DNA of 64,000 nucleotides from Caenorhabditis elegans (Eukaryota > Nematoda > Chromadorea > Rhabditida > Rhabditidae): assembly GCF_000002985.6 (NCBI RefSeq), contig NC_003280.10:9234501-9298500 (forward strand). Reading direction: 5' to 3'. The stretch's first letter is position 1, and each line of letters starts with the position of its first letter. Under the pieces are notes generated by a model. It was given only the letters and a program-made list of their open reading frames with translations. It did no database searches and had not been told where the DNA came from. Made by a program: the position numbers and the translations under genes. Below are positions 24,860-37,225 of the stretch, one piece after another.

Positions 24860-27473
24860 TTAGGCGGCTTCTTCATCGACAGTTCTGAAATTTTGAATAT
24901 GATTTATTGGTTTTAAAGTTTTATTTTGTAAGCCAGAAGTTTAGAAGTAAAAATAGGAAAAAAGCAACCGTAAGAAAGAAAATTTGAAAGGGTGAGTCTG
25001 ATCTATTGGGTAAGCTGAGCATGCTTCAATATTCTAATATTCTAAGGCAAGCTAGGGAAATTGAAAAATATAATTTTCAAACTTCTTACAGAGTATCAGA
25101 ATCCAATTTAGGCAGATCTGAAATGTCTGGTTTTAACCCTGATTTTTTTTAACTCATCAAAAAAACGTACTCCTTGGCGGTGAGTGGCTTGAGCTCCTGG
25201 TTTCCGGTGAGTACGACGTACTTCTCCTCAGCGTCTTGTGGAGTGTGGAATCCAATCAAGAAGTAGTAAAGCCAGATTCCGACGACAGCTCCGACGAATG
25301 GTCCAACAATTGGAACCCAGAACCACTTGCTGAAATAAAGAAAAAAGTTTAATTTCCCGTTTTCTAGCTAAATTGGGTTGAAGTTGACACCCGTAAGAAG
25401 GCTGTTTTCATGTGTTTTTCGTCGGCTTTTTTCCCTCATAAACAACCCTTTTTATGACTTTGTTTTCGCTTTTACTCCCTCTATTTCATGCTATTCAACC
25501 CTAGGTACGTATTCATTTCCCCTTACGGAAATGGGCCAAGATTCTATGTTTGTTCTCAAAAATTTCTTTTTTTTTGATTTCCCTCAAAATTCGTTGACCG
25601 AGAAGGGAGTTGGCAAAAGGTGGTTGTTTACGTGTGTACGTATATGTGTATACCCCTGTTCTCTATCCCTTTTTCCGATGAAACAATTTGGGAATAGTGA
25701 CAGTAGTAGACCATCGCATTACGGTGAGCGTCGATCATTCGGATGAAAAGGCAGAGAAGAGACATCAGAGAGAAAGGGAATGTGACCGCGAAAATGAGTT
25801 TATTACCCCTTTAGCCCCCTCTGGAGGAGAATAGGAGATAGTTGCCGTGTTGAATGTTTTAGGAAGATGAGGTACATTTTTGAGGTCATTAAACGGTAAT
25901 TTCATGGAGGTTTTGATGATGAAACATTGGATAAGGACTTTCAAAAGTAATTTTTGCTCATTTTGAAATCAACATTTTTTGAAACTTACGTGAAGACAGC
26001 TCCTCCGTAGAAGATGGAGGTGAAGAGACGTGGTGCAAAGTCACGAGCTGGGTTGACTGGGTATCCGCAGTTGTATCCGAAGGCGGCTCCGATGGCGACG
26101 AATCCGGTTCCGACAAGGATTGGCTGAAGCCATGTTGGGTAAGAGTTGCGCTTGTCGACGATGTGAGCGATCAGGAAGACGAAAACGGCGGTGGCGACGA
26201 ATTGATCGACAAATCCGTTGACAAGTCCGAGGTGTGGAGCTGGGTAAGAGGCGAAGATTCCGGCGGTGTCCTTTGGTCCTCCAACGGTACGAACTCCTCC
26301 GTCAAACACATTGATGGCGTCATTGTAGACGGCGTAGACGGTGGCGGCTCCGAAGAAAGCTCCGAAGAATTGGGCGACGAAGTAGGCAATGAATTGGACG
26401 ATGGTGATTTGTCCGACGGAAAGGAAGGCAAAGGAGACGGCAGGGTTAATATGTCCTCCTGAAATTATTTATTTAGGTTTAAAATATTCATGATTCGAAA
26501 TTCTCAATTTTTAGATTTTTTCTAACCGTTAAAACTATATGTTTGCATTATTTCTCTACATTTGCACAGGAATTTATTACCAGTAAATTGTCCACTCTTC
26601 TCAAACATAACTACTTCTCACACTCTCATTCAATCACGCAATGCCCATAAATCGGCCGTTTTTCCCATTTTCACAAACTCTCTCTTTTCACAATAATACA
26701 TCAATATACACAAACTAACCGGAGAGTTTGGCAGAGACAGCAACACCGAAAACGATGGCGATTCCGAATCCGACGTTGACTCCAATGAATTCGTTGACTT
26801 CTGGTCTTGGCAACACCTTCTGTGCGACAACAGAAAGTCCGATGAGCTGAAAAATATTGGTTAGGGTTATTTTCGGATGTTCCAAAGTTCGGAATCCAAA
26901 CTGAACTCTGCATCTTTTCCGAATGCTGTTATTTTTATGAGTCTAAGTTTATGAGCTCACTGTGCAAAATAGCTTCATCTTCTTTATTTTCGCTCAAAAA
27001 ATTGGTGGCTCTTTTGTCACAAAATCGACCCTTCACAGATCCCCCGAGAGAGGGTTCCAACACTTTTCACAAATGACTCTCGTGACTAATCACTGTTTTG
27101 ATCTATCCTCCACCTGCTCTTTGCTCGTTTACGATTCTAGTGGGTTCCAAATTCTGGATTAATCCATGAGAAGCATACGAAAGGAGCAAAGAGCACGAAA
27201 TGTTAAAGGGAGAGACAGATGTTCCGAAATGAGCCTAATTGCATATGAATTAGTGTCTAGAGCCATCCCTGGAGGAAACATTGGAAGCACATGATGATGA
27301 TGCTTGAGGGAAAAAGGTATTGTGGCAAAGATCAACAGATAAAGTATGTAAGAATCTCAAAATTAACTGGATACACTTACACAGAGCAAGTAAGTTCCGG
27401 TGAACTCAGCGAGCACAGCGCGGAGCAACTCTTTACGAATGTGGAACTTGGCGCGAAGTTTGTCCAAGATCAT
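24860..27473 (-). CDS. aqp-2: Aquaglyceroporin AQP-2
   Basis: Minus-strand exons 27473-27381, 26846-26720, 26458-25990, 25329-25171 and 24884-24860 encode 290 aa, starting MILDKLRAKFHIRKELLRAV. This is a MIP channel for water and small solutes in the plasma membrane. Both pore boxes are present: GGHINPAVS with NPA at ~78-80, and VNPARDFAPR with NPA at 209-211. Asp213 after the second box is the mark of glycerol-conducting members. Six membrane segments are evident. Base composition is much higher in GC and strongly codon-biased compared with neighbours, suggesting high expression. The last 25-nt exon gives the tail ETVDEEAA. If the donor at 25170 is not used, the frame reads EYVFLMS and stops at 25149, a possible alternative C-terminus. 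A TTCCAG acceptor just before the ATG allows trans-splicing or a 5' UTR exon. Orthology to aqp-2 is from memory. Confidence 0.93.
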
Positions 27474-30400
27474 TTTGACCTGGAATCACAAATTGAAAAT
27501 ATTATTTTGAAAAAGTTAAATATGGAAAAATCGAAAGAAAGGGAAATTGGTATTAAAAAGTCCAAACAAGGTAGTTTTCAAGGTGGTAACCTGCAATTTT
27601 CGATGTTTACTCCGTAGGACAGACCTAGGCTCCCGGACGACAACACTGGCAGAGTCACAAACATAAAATATGGGCGGAGAAGAGGAAGAAGAAGAAGAAG
27701 AAGAGAGGGCTGTTGTTGTTGGTGGGACCTAGGCTCCGCCCACTCAGATACACACGCGGGGACATTTCCCTCCGATTTGGACGGATGCCAAGGTCGAAAT
27801 TGAAAGGTGAAGTTGGGAGGAGTGTCGAGAAACAGAGAGGGTGAGAGAGATCCGATCACAGATCAAACGAAATATTTTATTTTTATTTTCATAATGAAAG
27901 GAGGTTCCGAAGAAGATAAGAAAGTGACAGGGAGGTCCAGAAGTGAGTCATTGTGACCCTTGAGCAGTGGAAGTTGAGCCAACTGTTGTGGGAGAACGAG
28001 GGGGTTGTGCTACTTTTACTTTTCACATTGAAGTTGGCATCATGCCAATTGGTTTCTGGTGCAGTCAGGTGTACTGATGGAAGAGTCCACAATAAAATAG
28101 AATGGAAGATTTTAAAGCTTGAGGGGGTGCAATTTGAATTTTAAGAGCTCAACCTAGATTGAGCGCCATAAAGCAACAACGAGTTTGGATAAACTAGGAC
28201 TTTTTTGGAAGGCACGATTCAATCCTGGAATACTGCCTAGAGTTTCCGAACAATTTATATATTAAGCAATTGAAAGCTTTAAAGCCTTATCTTTAGCTTT
28301 ATTATGTTAAGCACTACTTTTTGAGCCCAGCTTGTGTGTAGAACTATTGACATAATTTCAAAAAATCAGTAAGCTCCGAGCCATGAACAACTGGTACTAA
28401 ATTTATATATTGCTTATTTCAAAAGTGTAATATATATCCGCGCACTGTTGCATAACTTCCCACCAGACGCCACTTATCTACAGTAACCCATCAGTAACCC
28501 CTCCTGGAGCCATATGACGTGATCAGTGTGACTGTTGTATACCGCACCAACACACTCCTCCATCACCTATTACACACACCAAAATCACCCCATCGGAAGT
28601 ACAAGAAGATGCAGAAATTTGAAGGGATGGTGCATCTGGTGGGTGTCTGGCGACCTGACCTCTGGTGTCCCGCCATCAACAGGAGGAGGCCACCCATTGT
28701 AATTGTGACCGCTAGAAGCGTAGAGAGATGCCTCTTCTCTTTTTAATATAATGACAGACTCGCACAGAGGGACGGCTTTTATGAATGAATTGTGGAGGGA
28801 TTGTGAGGGTCAATCCAACAACGATGACGACGACTCAATCAAGAGTGCATTTCGATACAGTTGTGAATAGAGAGAGGCGGGGTATAGTGAATAGAAAGGT
28901 GTATGGATGCTTGTGAGCAATTTAGTTGTCACCGGAATGGATTTTTACTAGAATTGTAATATATATTCGAATCGAGTAAAGGGGGCTAAAGTTCTAAAGT
29001 TAGAGAAAGTGTCATCAAGTTGAAAGTCGATGGATCAAGCTTTCCTCCAAGGTTCGAAGATTCGTGATCTTTCGGATCGAAGAATAATATGGACTTTCGC
29101 GCAACGCCTACTTGTATGCCTACAAGGCAGGCGTAACTCGACTTGAATTCTGTGGGTTCGTCATTTTTATGGAGAATGTAGAATTATATTAGAACTTTTG
29201 AACGTAGAAATTTAGATTTTCGTCATAAAAATCATGCAGTTTTTGTTAATAACCAATACTTGAGTAGAAAGCTACTCAAAGGTAGCACCCCATCCGCTTC
29301 TCATTCAAAATAGAAAAATAATAATCATATAACGGAAATGTAATAAAAGAGGACGGAAACGGCATCTATATGATCCTCTATGTCTACCTCACGTGGTAAC
29401 CATGGAAACTAAAGCGACCAACATCCAAAACAAGGAATAAGAGATCGGATATACATATAGAGAGCATCACAAGACACCGGAAGAGATGAGAGATGAGCAC
29501 CTGATATTTTTACTTCTTTTTCTTTTTCACCTCCGACTCTTTGGGCTAGGGGCGCTTTAATTATCTTGTTGTTTACTGCGGCTGGAACTGAGAAATAAGT
29601 AGAAGAAGTACGAAGATCTAGGAGGAACATGAAGCTTTGAAAAATAAGTTATTATGACTTGAAATAGGGGAAATTGGATAGCTGCAATGGGAGAGAAAGT
29701 GTCTTCAAAAAGAAGATAAGGAACGGGGCGAAAATCAGTCAGGTGGAAATGAGGACAAGAAATTTTTAAATTCGGAAGGCAAAATTCGAATTTTAATTAG
29801 GTATTTAGGTCGCAACGTTGTAGATTCTAATGAGGGCCAATCGGACTTCAAAAGTTCAAGACATTTTATAACAATAGATTTATTGCATGAACCATCGGAC
29901 AAGGTTCCTGAAGGTTTAACAAAAGGGCTTTCAGATAAATAGACCAAAGATATTTACTTGGTCCAGAACTTGAGCCAAATTCTGGCAAGACTTTGAATGC
30001 ACTTGGTAAAATTCGATTCAGCTTTTTCCAAACTGTAGGAAATTGGCAAGCGTTTGATCAAATTTGCGCTGAACTTCAGTAACTACGTCTTCTAAGTATC
30101 GCCTAACTTTTTTTTCCTTCTCGAATTGGACCTTACAAATTAATGTTGAGATGAGAAACTGTAAAGACTAATTTAGAATAGTATTACCTAAAAACTACAA
30201 CCTGATCTTTCAGAACACAATGCTTCATCGTTGATGCCTAGCTTGCACTTTACCAATTCTCAATTTTTCATATTTCGGCTCCTTGAGCAAACTAATTTGT
30301 CAGGCTCATTCATTTTTCATTCATAAATCAAGCATACGGAACCAATTTCTCTCGTTCCGTCTCACTTTTTTGTTTCGAAAAAATAACAAACAAAGAGAAG

Positions 30401-30639
30401 AAGTTTAAGAGAGGTCCTCTTCTTCTTCTCATCTCGACCATCACGTCTTCGTTGGGCCATTTCCCCTCTGTTATCTCTTACATCTTTTCTTCTGTCTTTC
30501 GTCGTGCTCATTCTCATTTCCCGAGCTCTCCGCGTCCGCTTTATTGTCGCAACCCACCCCTAGTGAAAAGTCACTATGATTCTGGATGAGACACAGACAA
30601 CTGGTGCCAGATGGCAACATTCCTGAAATATATCTGCGT

Positions 30640-30803
30640 CTATTGGTAATGTGTACTCCATTTGTCGGGGTTTTGGAAACAGAGCAATGATTTATCACTG
30701 GAATTGAGAGTCACCAACTCTTGGGCGACCGACTCGTTGAGTTCATATGAGGGGCGAGAAGGGTCAAGAGCTTGCGGTTTTTTGGAACTGCTGAATCGTT
30801 TTT
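30640..30803 (-). other. Isolated exon-like segment, minus strand
   Basis: A TTTTGCAG acceptor ending at 30804 leads into a frame reading KRFSSSKKPQALDPSRP and running to a TAG at 30642-30640. A minus-strand AATAAA (30540-30545) lies 100 bp downstream. This looks like the last exon of a small gene, but the frame has no ATG of its own and I found no convincing upstream exon. It could equally be chance. Confidence 0.25.
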
Positions 30804-31460
30804 CTGCAAAAGCTGAGGAGCCGTGAGTAGCAAAAACATGAAGATCCAGATGCAAACATAAAAAAGTGTGTCATGCCTGTTAATCTCGGTGTTTCGTTTC
30901 GAATTTCTCTCAAACGTCGTCTAACTTTTTCAACTTTGAGTTCATAGAAATATGAAAAAAGTTAAATACAGTGTGCCCGGTCCTATCGGATCGCGAAAAA
31001 AAAATCTTAGAGCTCTAAAACATCTCGAAATATTTTTAATCACAATTTTTGAGCTTATCAATGGCTCATATTTTCACATTCATTTATTGAACTGAACTTT
31101 GAGAGCTTGAGATAGAAATGGAGCAAAACATGAGCTCCCAACAAAAACAAAAAGTGCACCCGCGACACGTGACTCACTAATGATTGATTGTGGAAAAATA
31201 GTGATAAAATTAGAAATGTTGGGGTTTGAAAAGCTGATAAATAAAATAAGAATGTAAGGTAAAAATGAAACAACTTGAAACCAAATTTAAAAGGACATCA
31301 CTTCCCATGAGCTTTTCCCCTTTATTTGGATGGAAGGGCAGATTCTGCGAATTCTACAAATTCCACTAACATCTTATGTACATTTTCAATTATTTTGGTC
31401 TTCTGTCATCCCAAACAACGCCTTTCTAATTCAATTTGAAGCGTGTTAGACACCAACCAA

Positions 31461-31473
31461 CCCCCCCCCCCCC
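31461..31473 (+). repeat. Homopolymer run of 13 C
   Basis: Thirteen consecutive C in an otherwise AT-rich intergenic region (G run on the minus strand). Long G/C runs are known in worm genomes as sites prone to deletion when the DOG-1/FANCJ helicase is absent. This one is at the short end of that class. Confidence 0.9.
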
Positions 31474-33038
31474 AAATACCCAAAATGTTTTTCAATTCTT
31501 TCTCCATTGCAGGATTTCAATGAGGGAAAAGGGCACAAGTATTTACTTTTTGAAATAGATGAACTTGGAAAAAAATGTTTTTATTGTTTAGAAAATCGTT
31601 TAAAATATACTCTGAAGAGTTATGAAATATGTGGTTTTTGGCTCTAAATTATTTTCGACATTTTGAATTTTTTTGGCGTAAGAGACTATTCACATACAAG
31701 AAAAATGATTTTGATTTTCACTACAGGAGTGACATAACTTGACACTTCGCCTTGACGCTTTGTGATTTCCATTACACCTAGGCACATATATCATTGAAAG
31801 TACTAATCGTACGAAGTGGTGGCTACCAAACAATGTACTAATAACAGTAGAAGTGGTAATTGAAGGTCAAATAATATAAAGGTAGATCTACCGGTGGGTA
31901 CCTCCTCACTCGCCCCGCGCACACCCAAATCCGGATAAAAAGAGCGACACACTGCACAGGAAATGAATATATGCAAATGGGTATTGTTCCGGGCATGGTC
32001 AACACCTCATTATTATTCACGTTTCAAGTATTGTATTGTTACTATTCGGTATTTGGCAGAGTAGTGCCGAATTGTGCATTACAGGGGGAATGAAATTGCA
32101 GTTATAGAGCTAGAACTTGGAAGAATACATATTGGAAAGCCTAAACGATAAAGGTACTGTGGCTGGTAAAAAATTGCACAATTATGAATAATGGTTTTGT
32201 GTTTCCGGTTTATGGAAACTGTGACTCAAAAAATCACACAGATTTCTGAAAAATTTGCATCTTAACAATTTAAAGAACTTTCCCAATACAGTAATCCACA
32301 CATGCTCGTTCTATCGTAAAATCGTCGAACCTTTTATTACTTTTTATTTATTTATTAGGATTGTAAAATGTATCAATAAATTCGTCAAGATCGCCAGAGT
32401 ACCACGAAACTATGATTGTGCGATCAATAAAATCTGCCAGAAACATCAAGTTTCTCATAAAATAAATCGCATTCTGTTACCACGGAGCACTATTCGATTT
32501 GAATATACAGAAGACAAAAAACTATGAATTTTTATTAGAAACAATACGAATAATATGGAAATATTACGGTGCATGGGATTTGGATGAAAAGAAAGGGAAT
32601 TTCTATGAGATTCATAAGTACATTTGTAAGGATCCCGTTTTGAAATTTCCCCCCAAAAGTGCACCTTTAATAATTTTGTTTTAATTTTTTAAGTTTGAGC
32701 ATTGCAGGGGTTTTAGTTTGCCGCAATGCTCAAATTATCTCAAAAAGTATTTTTTGGTTTATGAAAAGGTTATGAAAATCTTGAAAAGAAACACGTGAAA
32801 GTCTCAATTTAGAAACTTATCTGTTCAATTAATTTATTCTAACTTTTGTTCTGCGACCTTGTGTATTCGGTGAGTTTTCTCTTCGGCTCTTTTTTGGGGA
32901 AGCTTTGCCGGCATGTTGGCATAAAGACCTTCAAGGACTCCTGATTCTCAGGAATCTGGTGAAAACGTCCGGTTTTTCATGCTTAATGCAGATTGTTTTC
33001 TATCTGTAATTATGCAAGTTATTTTTTCAGAAAGAAAC

Positions 33039-33750
33039 ATGGCAGAAAATAGTGAAACACTTCTACAACTTGCCCATCTCGGTTACAGCATGCTCGCTCC
33101 AATGGTGTTCACCGGATACGTCATTGACAATGTGGAGGAAAGAAGAAGACTGGTGGATCATCGGGTGGTGGTGGAGCTAAAACTGGAGGAGGAGGAGGAG
33201 ATGGTGCAACCAGTGCAAAGAGTGATAAGAAAGAAAAATCATCGAGTGCTCCAAACCCAGAGGGACCAAAGGCTCCAAGTGATAAGAATGCTGTCGCAGG
33301 GACACATGATCCAAATTATCAAACTCTTGCTGGAGTTGATGGAAATGTGTTCCAAGAGAAAGGAAAAGCTTCTCCTGTTGCTGCTGCTGGTGGAGCTTCT
33401 CCTGCTGCTGGTGCTCCAAAACCTGGAGGTCCTGGAATGGCTGGTGAGTAAATATTTCATTGGATATTCAGATTCAACTACGTACTAACAAACTAATCAT
33501 ATTCAGCCACCCACGACCCCAACTACCAAACACTTGCTGGAATTGGAAACGATTGTTTCGACAAGAAAGAAGGTGCAAAACCAGCTGGTGGTGGTGCGGC
33601 TCCAGGTGCTCCAAAAGCCGGTGGTCCTGGAATGGCTGGTTTGTTTTTGTAGTTCACACAATCAAAGTTCAAATTTAACTTTCAGCTACTCATGATCCGA
33701 ACTATCAGACACTGGCTGGAATTGGAAGCGATTGCTTCCAGAAGAAGTGA
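33039..33750 (+). CDS. Gly-rich protein with three THDPNYQTLAG repeats (frame break near 5' end)
   Basis: Exons about 33030-33443, 33507-33638 and 33686-33750. The last part of exon 1 and exons 2 and 3 share one frame, joined in phase. They encode GGKKKTGGSSGGGGAKTGGG, then a Lys/Ser stretch, then three copies of (A/G)THDPNYQTLAG(V/I) with following (D/G)(G/N/S), at 33302, 33507 and 33686. The copies are separated by Gly/Ala/Pro-rich linkers that each end GGPGMAG at the splice site, so each repeat is roughly one exon. The TTTTTTCAG acceptor at 33030 precedes ATG 33039, which opens a different frame (MAENSETLLQLAHLGYSMLA, hydrophobic). The repeat frame has a TGA at 33125-33127 and no ATG before the repeats, so the two parts do not connect without an unseen splice or a one-base change. 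AATAAA lies at about 33824. The family is nematode-like and its function unknown to me. Confidence 0.7.
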
Positions 33751-35393
33751 TTTGTGTCAACTCGTGCAAAATCGGTACAATAACGAAATTATGTGACAAA
33801 TCAGCCTTTCATCTCGTCCTTCAAATAAAATTTTTCAGTTGAAATGTTTTGCTTTTTAGTTTTTTTTTCAATTTTCCAATCAATATTTTCATGGTGGATG
33901 GACTTTTCTGTTTAACAAAACGCCCTTATATGGTTCGGAGTCAGCACTAAACTTTCAGGGAGAAATTTTCAGTCGTTTCAATAGTTTAAACTGGGGGAAC
34001 TGGAAGATGGACAGAATATCAAAGATTCTTAATTTCTGCATAGAAGCCGCAATAGGCAAGTTCCGAAAACGTTAGTATTCCTTAAAATGTTATTTAAAAA
34101 TTGTCGAATCTTTCATTTTTTCAAACATTTTCATACACAAAAGCATAGTTTATCATTTACCAATTTACCAAACCAATAGGTGCTGTATTTCCGTACCCAA
34201 CTAGTTTACTTGGAAAATGTATATCTTGGTTTATTTTAGAGATATCAATAAATGATCAACTACAAAATTATATAAAAAGATTTTGAAAATAAGTTTCAGT
34301 TGACAATTTTTGTATAGAACAAACGACAACTAAGATATAAGCTGTCAAAGTTGAACAATTGGGTGCAATACTTATAGGAGAAATACGGTAAATAAACTTT
34401 ATTTATCAGGCTGCTTTTAGACAATTTATTTAATGTCCACCATAGCATCAGTTTCATTCATTGATCCAAATATTCAAATTTGAGCAAATTGAGTTCATGA
34501 CTCTTCCCAAATTGTGTACCATTCCGTCACCACACCACAATAATCCGTCACCAGATACACCACCTTACCTGATCGTAAATCGTAATCTAAAAGGCGGCAA
34601 CGCCACCTAATCCATTATTTCTATTAAAACAAAAAAAACAGCAGATGACCCCTTCTAATGACGTCATTGTTCTGAAAGATATCGGAGGCGGTTCGATCGT
34701 ATTGTTGTTGTTGCGCAATGCAGCGTTCTGGTGAGTCTCTCCGCGCGTCTTGGATATACATGTCATTTGTGGTCACTCTTTATCGTGCACATTAGCGCAT
34801 ATGCACCGTGTGCAGACACATTTCGAATAGGTGACCCCTGTCTTTCTTTGGTCATTTCTATTTATTTTATAATATTTTGTTTGGCTCTTTTTCTTTTTTG
34901 AATCCTTTAGTTCTCTGTTGATCCCTTCTTTCTTTTTTTAATAGCAAAAACTTTAACTTCTAAAATGCTATTCTGGTAAATCAGTTCAATTCGCGCGCCT
35001 ATTTTGTGCCTACATGCCTACCTTCTCCCACTTGTTAACACTTTTTGCTTGTTTGTTTTTCCAATTCTATAAACCTTTGAGGCAGGCACATGTGCCTGAA
35101 GGTGTGGCTGCCTACAATAGAAGAATTAGGTGCATCTATAGGCAAGCTGGGAGTATACTGTATCTAATTATATTTTTTTGTAGCTGTTCAACAAACTTTA
35201 TATTCTAGACTTAAATACTTTTTTGACCTACCTCCACAAACTCGGCGGGATTTTTATCCAATTTATAGTTTTCATTCCTCAATCTTACTTCTTCTTTTCC
35301 CATTTTTTAGTCATTCCATCATTGGTTTTTGAAAGTTTTCTGGAATCTAACTCAACTTTCCTTTCGTTTCACTTTCAATTTATCGATTTTCAG
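33751..35393. other. Intergenic region with an imperfect inverted repeat
   Basis: This contains the 3' UTR of the repeat-protein gene and an imperfect inverted repeat at about 34180-34395 (arms containing GTATTTC and TATATCTTGG-like words). A GC-richer patch at 34590-34750 ends in a GTGAGTC donor-like site near 34731. That patch could be the promoter and non-coding first exon of the gene starting at 35394; this is inference. Confidence 0.45.
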
Positions 35394-36652
35394 ATGCGTC
35401 TTCTGATTCTTCTCCTAATTTGCTCTGCATTCTCCACATGCTCAGTGCTCGACTCATTCCGTGCCAATGGAATCGAGTTTGAAGTTTACGGTGAAGGACG
35501 TCTGATTCCGGAGAAGCAACACTGTGTACCGTATACCTTGGATCTCAATGAGTTTGTCAACTCGTTCAACACGAACAATATGAATGAGTACAGTCGAGGG
35601 CTTCTTCAAAAGCGGATTTTCACGAGTTTCGACGCAATTTGCCGCAAATTCAATATCCAAACCGAGAACGAGCAACCAGAATACAATCTGACAGAGGATA
35701 GATCTCAAATGAGATATTTGGATTATTTCGACTACAATTGGAATAGTCTTCGATTCGAACGAGATCTCAAATCTCTATTTTTGGAGAATAAAATCAATAA
35801 TCCATTCCTGGATTCAGTCACTGAAGAAACCATCAAAAGAGCCGGAGCCAACGATGTTCTAGACTTTGCTCAAAAGACAACGGTATTCCCGAAGACTTGC
35901 AACGTGAAACAGATGACTGTTCAGACGATGATTTGCTTCAATATTTCAGATATTCCACAATCTGGAACTATTTATGCGGTAAGTCCTTTGAGTGAATTTA
36001 AAGAAAAAAAAAAAATATAATTTCAGTTGGCCCATGGAGGAGAGTTCTTGCACAATGAGGAGGTCTATGCCTATTATGATATTCCACAATTCGTCCTGAT
36101 CACTCAACAAGCTGTAATCCCAATTGAGCTTGAAAAATGCAAAGTTTTGGTTAGTATTACTGAATACTCTTTCAAATTAAATGTTTCAATTTTCAGTTCG
36201 GCACGTACATTTACTGCTTCGAAGAATTTGACACCCAATGCGACGTTCGTACTCTCTCGGATTGCCCAATTTACGCCTACAAGACCGAAGATGAGTTTGT
36301 CTTCCGCAGAAGCTTCGGAATCGGATATATTTACGCTACGACCGAGTCTGATGTTGATTTGTATCAAAATGGCACAAAATCAACCGTTCCTGGACGTGTC
36401 TTCGTGCTCCGAACTAGTTTTGGAACTCCAACCACTGAAAACGGATCACCAGTTATGATGCCCGATATGACACCTCATCACGAGCCGGAGAAGAGCCAAT
36501 TCGCCGAATTGCTGCCAGAATCGCAGAAGATTCTGAAGTCCGACACTCCGACACGATTGTATACCACTCAACGACGTGGTGTGAACATGCTAAGCCATAA
36601 GCATTACGATCAAGGAGCCTGGGATGCCGTTCGAGACTTTTTCGGATTTTAA
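35394..36652 (+). CDS. Secreted protein of unknown function
   Basis: Exons 35394-35978, 36027-36149 and 36197-36652 join in phase 0 and give 387 aa. The ATG directly follows GATTTTCAG, consistent with trans-splicing or a non-coding first exon. The first 18-20 residues (MRLLILLLICSAFSTCSVLD) are a signal peptide. The mature protein has scattered cysteines (KQHCVPYTL, AICRKF, KTCNVKQ, MICFNIS, EKCKVL, YIYCFEEFDTQCDVRTLSDC). It also has a middle segment with alternating charged and aromatic residues and a C-terminal region rich in His, Glu and Thr ending FFGF. No transmembrane segment follows the signal, so it is probably extracellular. I recognise no domain. Codon usage is well balanced, and splice sites are consensus. 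Neighbours give no hint of function. Confidence 0.85.
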
Positions 36653-37225
36653 TTGACTTTTAATTTTAATATTTTTTTCACCACGAGTACCAATTTCCAT
36701 CAGGGATCCAATCCTTTTTTTCAAATTTCAATTTCCAATATGAATCTTTTAATAAAACAAGTTTGACAATTTGACACTTTATGCGTTAAAAAAAAGCAAT
36801 TTATTTGAATTTCAGAGTAGCCGGAAGTTTTTTTGGGAAGTCAATAAAATGAGTATCAGATACATAGACAGAAAGTGTGTACCGAGTGGTGAATTAAAGA
36901 AAAGCTACAGAACAGAGAGCGAGATGAGTGAACAGAAGAAAGAAAAATAACACGTTGGGATGGAATTGACTAAAAAGATGAACAGGAGATGATGAGGAAT
37001 TAAAGACGACTACAGTATGCACAACATGGGGATTTCAGGTGGAACAGAGCAAAAAAGAAACAAAATGAAAATGGTGAAAGATGAGTGAAGAAATGGTATA
37101 GTTCATATGTACACGCATTTCTATATACAGACGTTTGTAATGGGGACAAATACAGCCAACACTGCAAACCAAACTCGAAAACTTCTACTGGGCAAGAAAA
37201 TGGGAATATTTTTTGCAGAAGGCAT
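36653..37225. other. Convergent 3' flanks
   Basis: This separates the stop of the plus-strand secreted gene from the stop of the minus-strand RNF11-like gene. It holds their 3' UTRs, including an AATAAA at about 36751. The rest is AG-rich with no other feature seen. Confidence 0.6.

Larger units (their letters stand above)
27474..33038. other. Intergenic region between aqp-2 and the repeat-protein gene
   Basis: About 5.6 kb without a firm gene. It contains GA/CT-rich tracts (for example 27680-27720 and 30415-30430), a run of 13 C at 31461-31473, and one minus-strand exon candidate at 30640-30803. Otherwise only short ORFs without splice support occur. The left part probably carries the aqp-2 promoter. 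Confidence 0.5.

Noticed and set aside
25378..25746. 122-codon plus ORF within an aqp-2 intron
   Set aside because: Random-like Phe/Ser-rich product without motif, antisense to aqp-2, no splice signals.
26163..26462. 99-codon plus ORF and 86-codon minus ORF overlapping aqp-2
   Set aside because: Shadow frames of the GC-rich aqp-2 exon 25990-26458; low-complexity products with no start context or splice support.
27578..27859. 93-codon minus ORF as an upstream aqp-2 exon
   Set aside because: No donor leading in frame to the exon at 27473; low-complexity Gln/Leu run from a GAA-type repeat.
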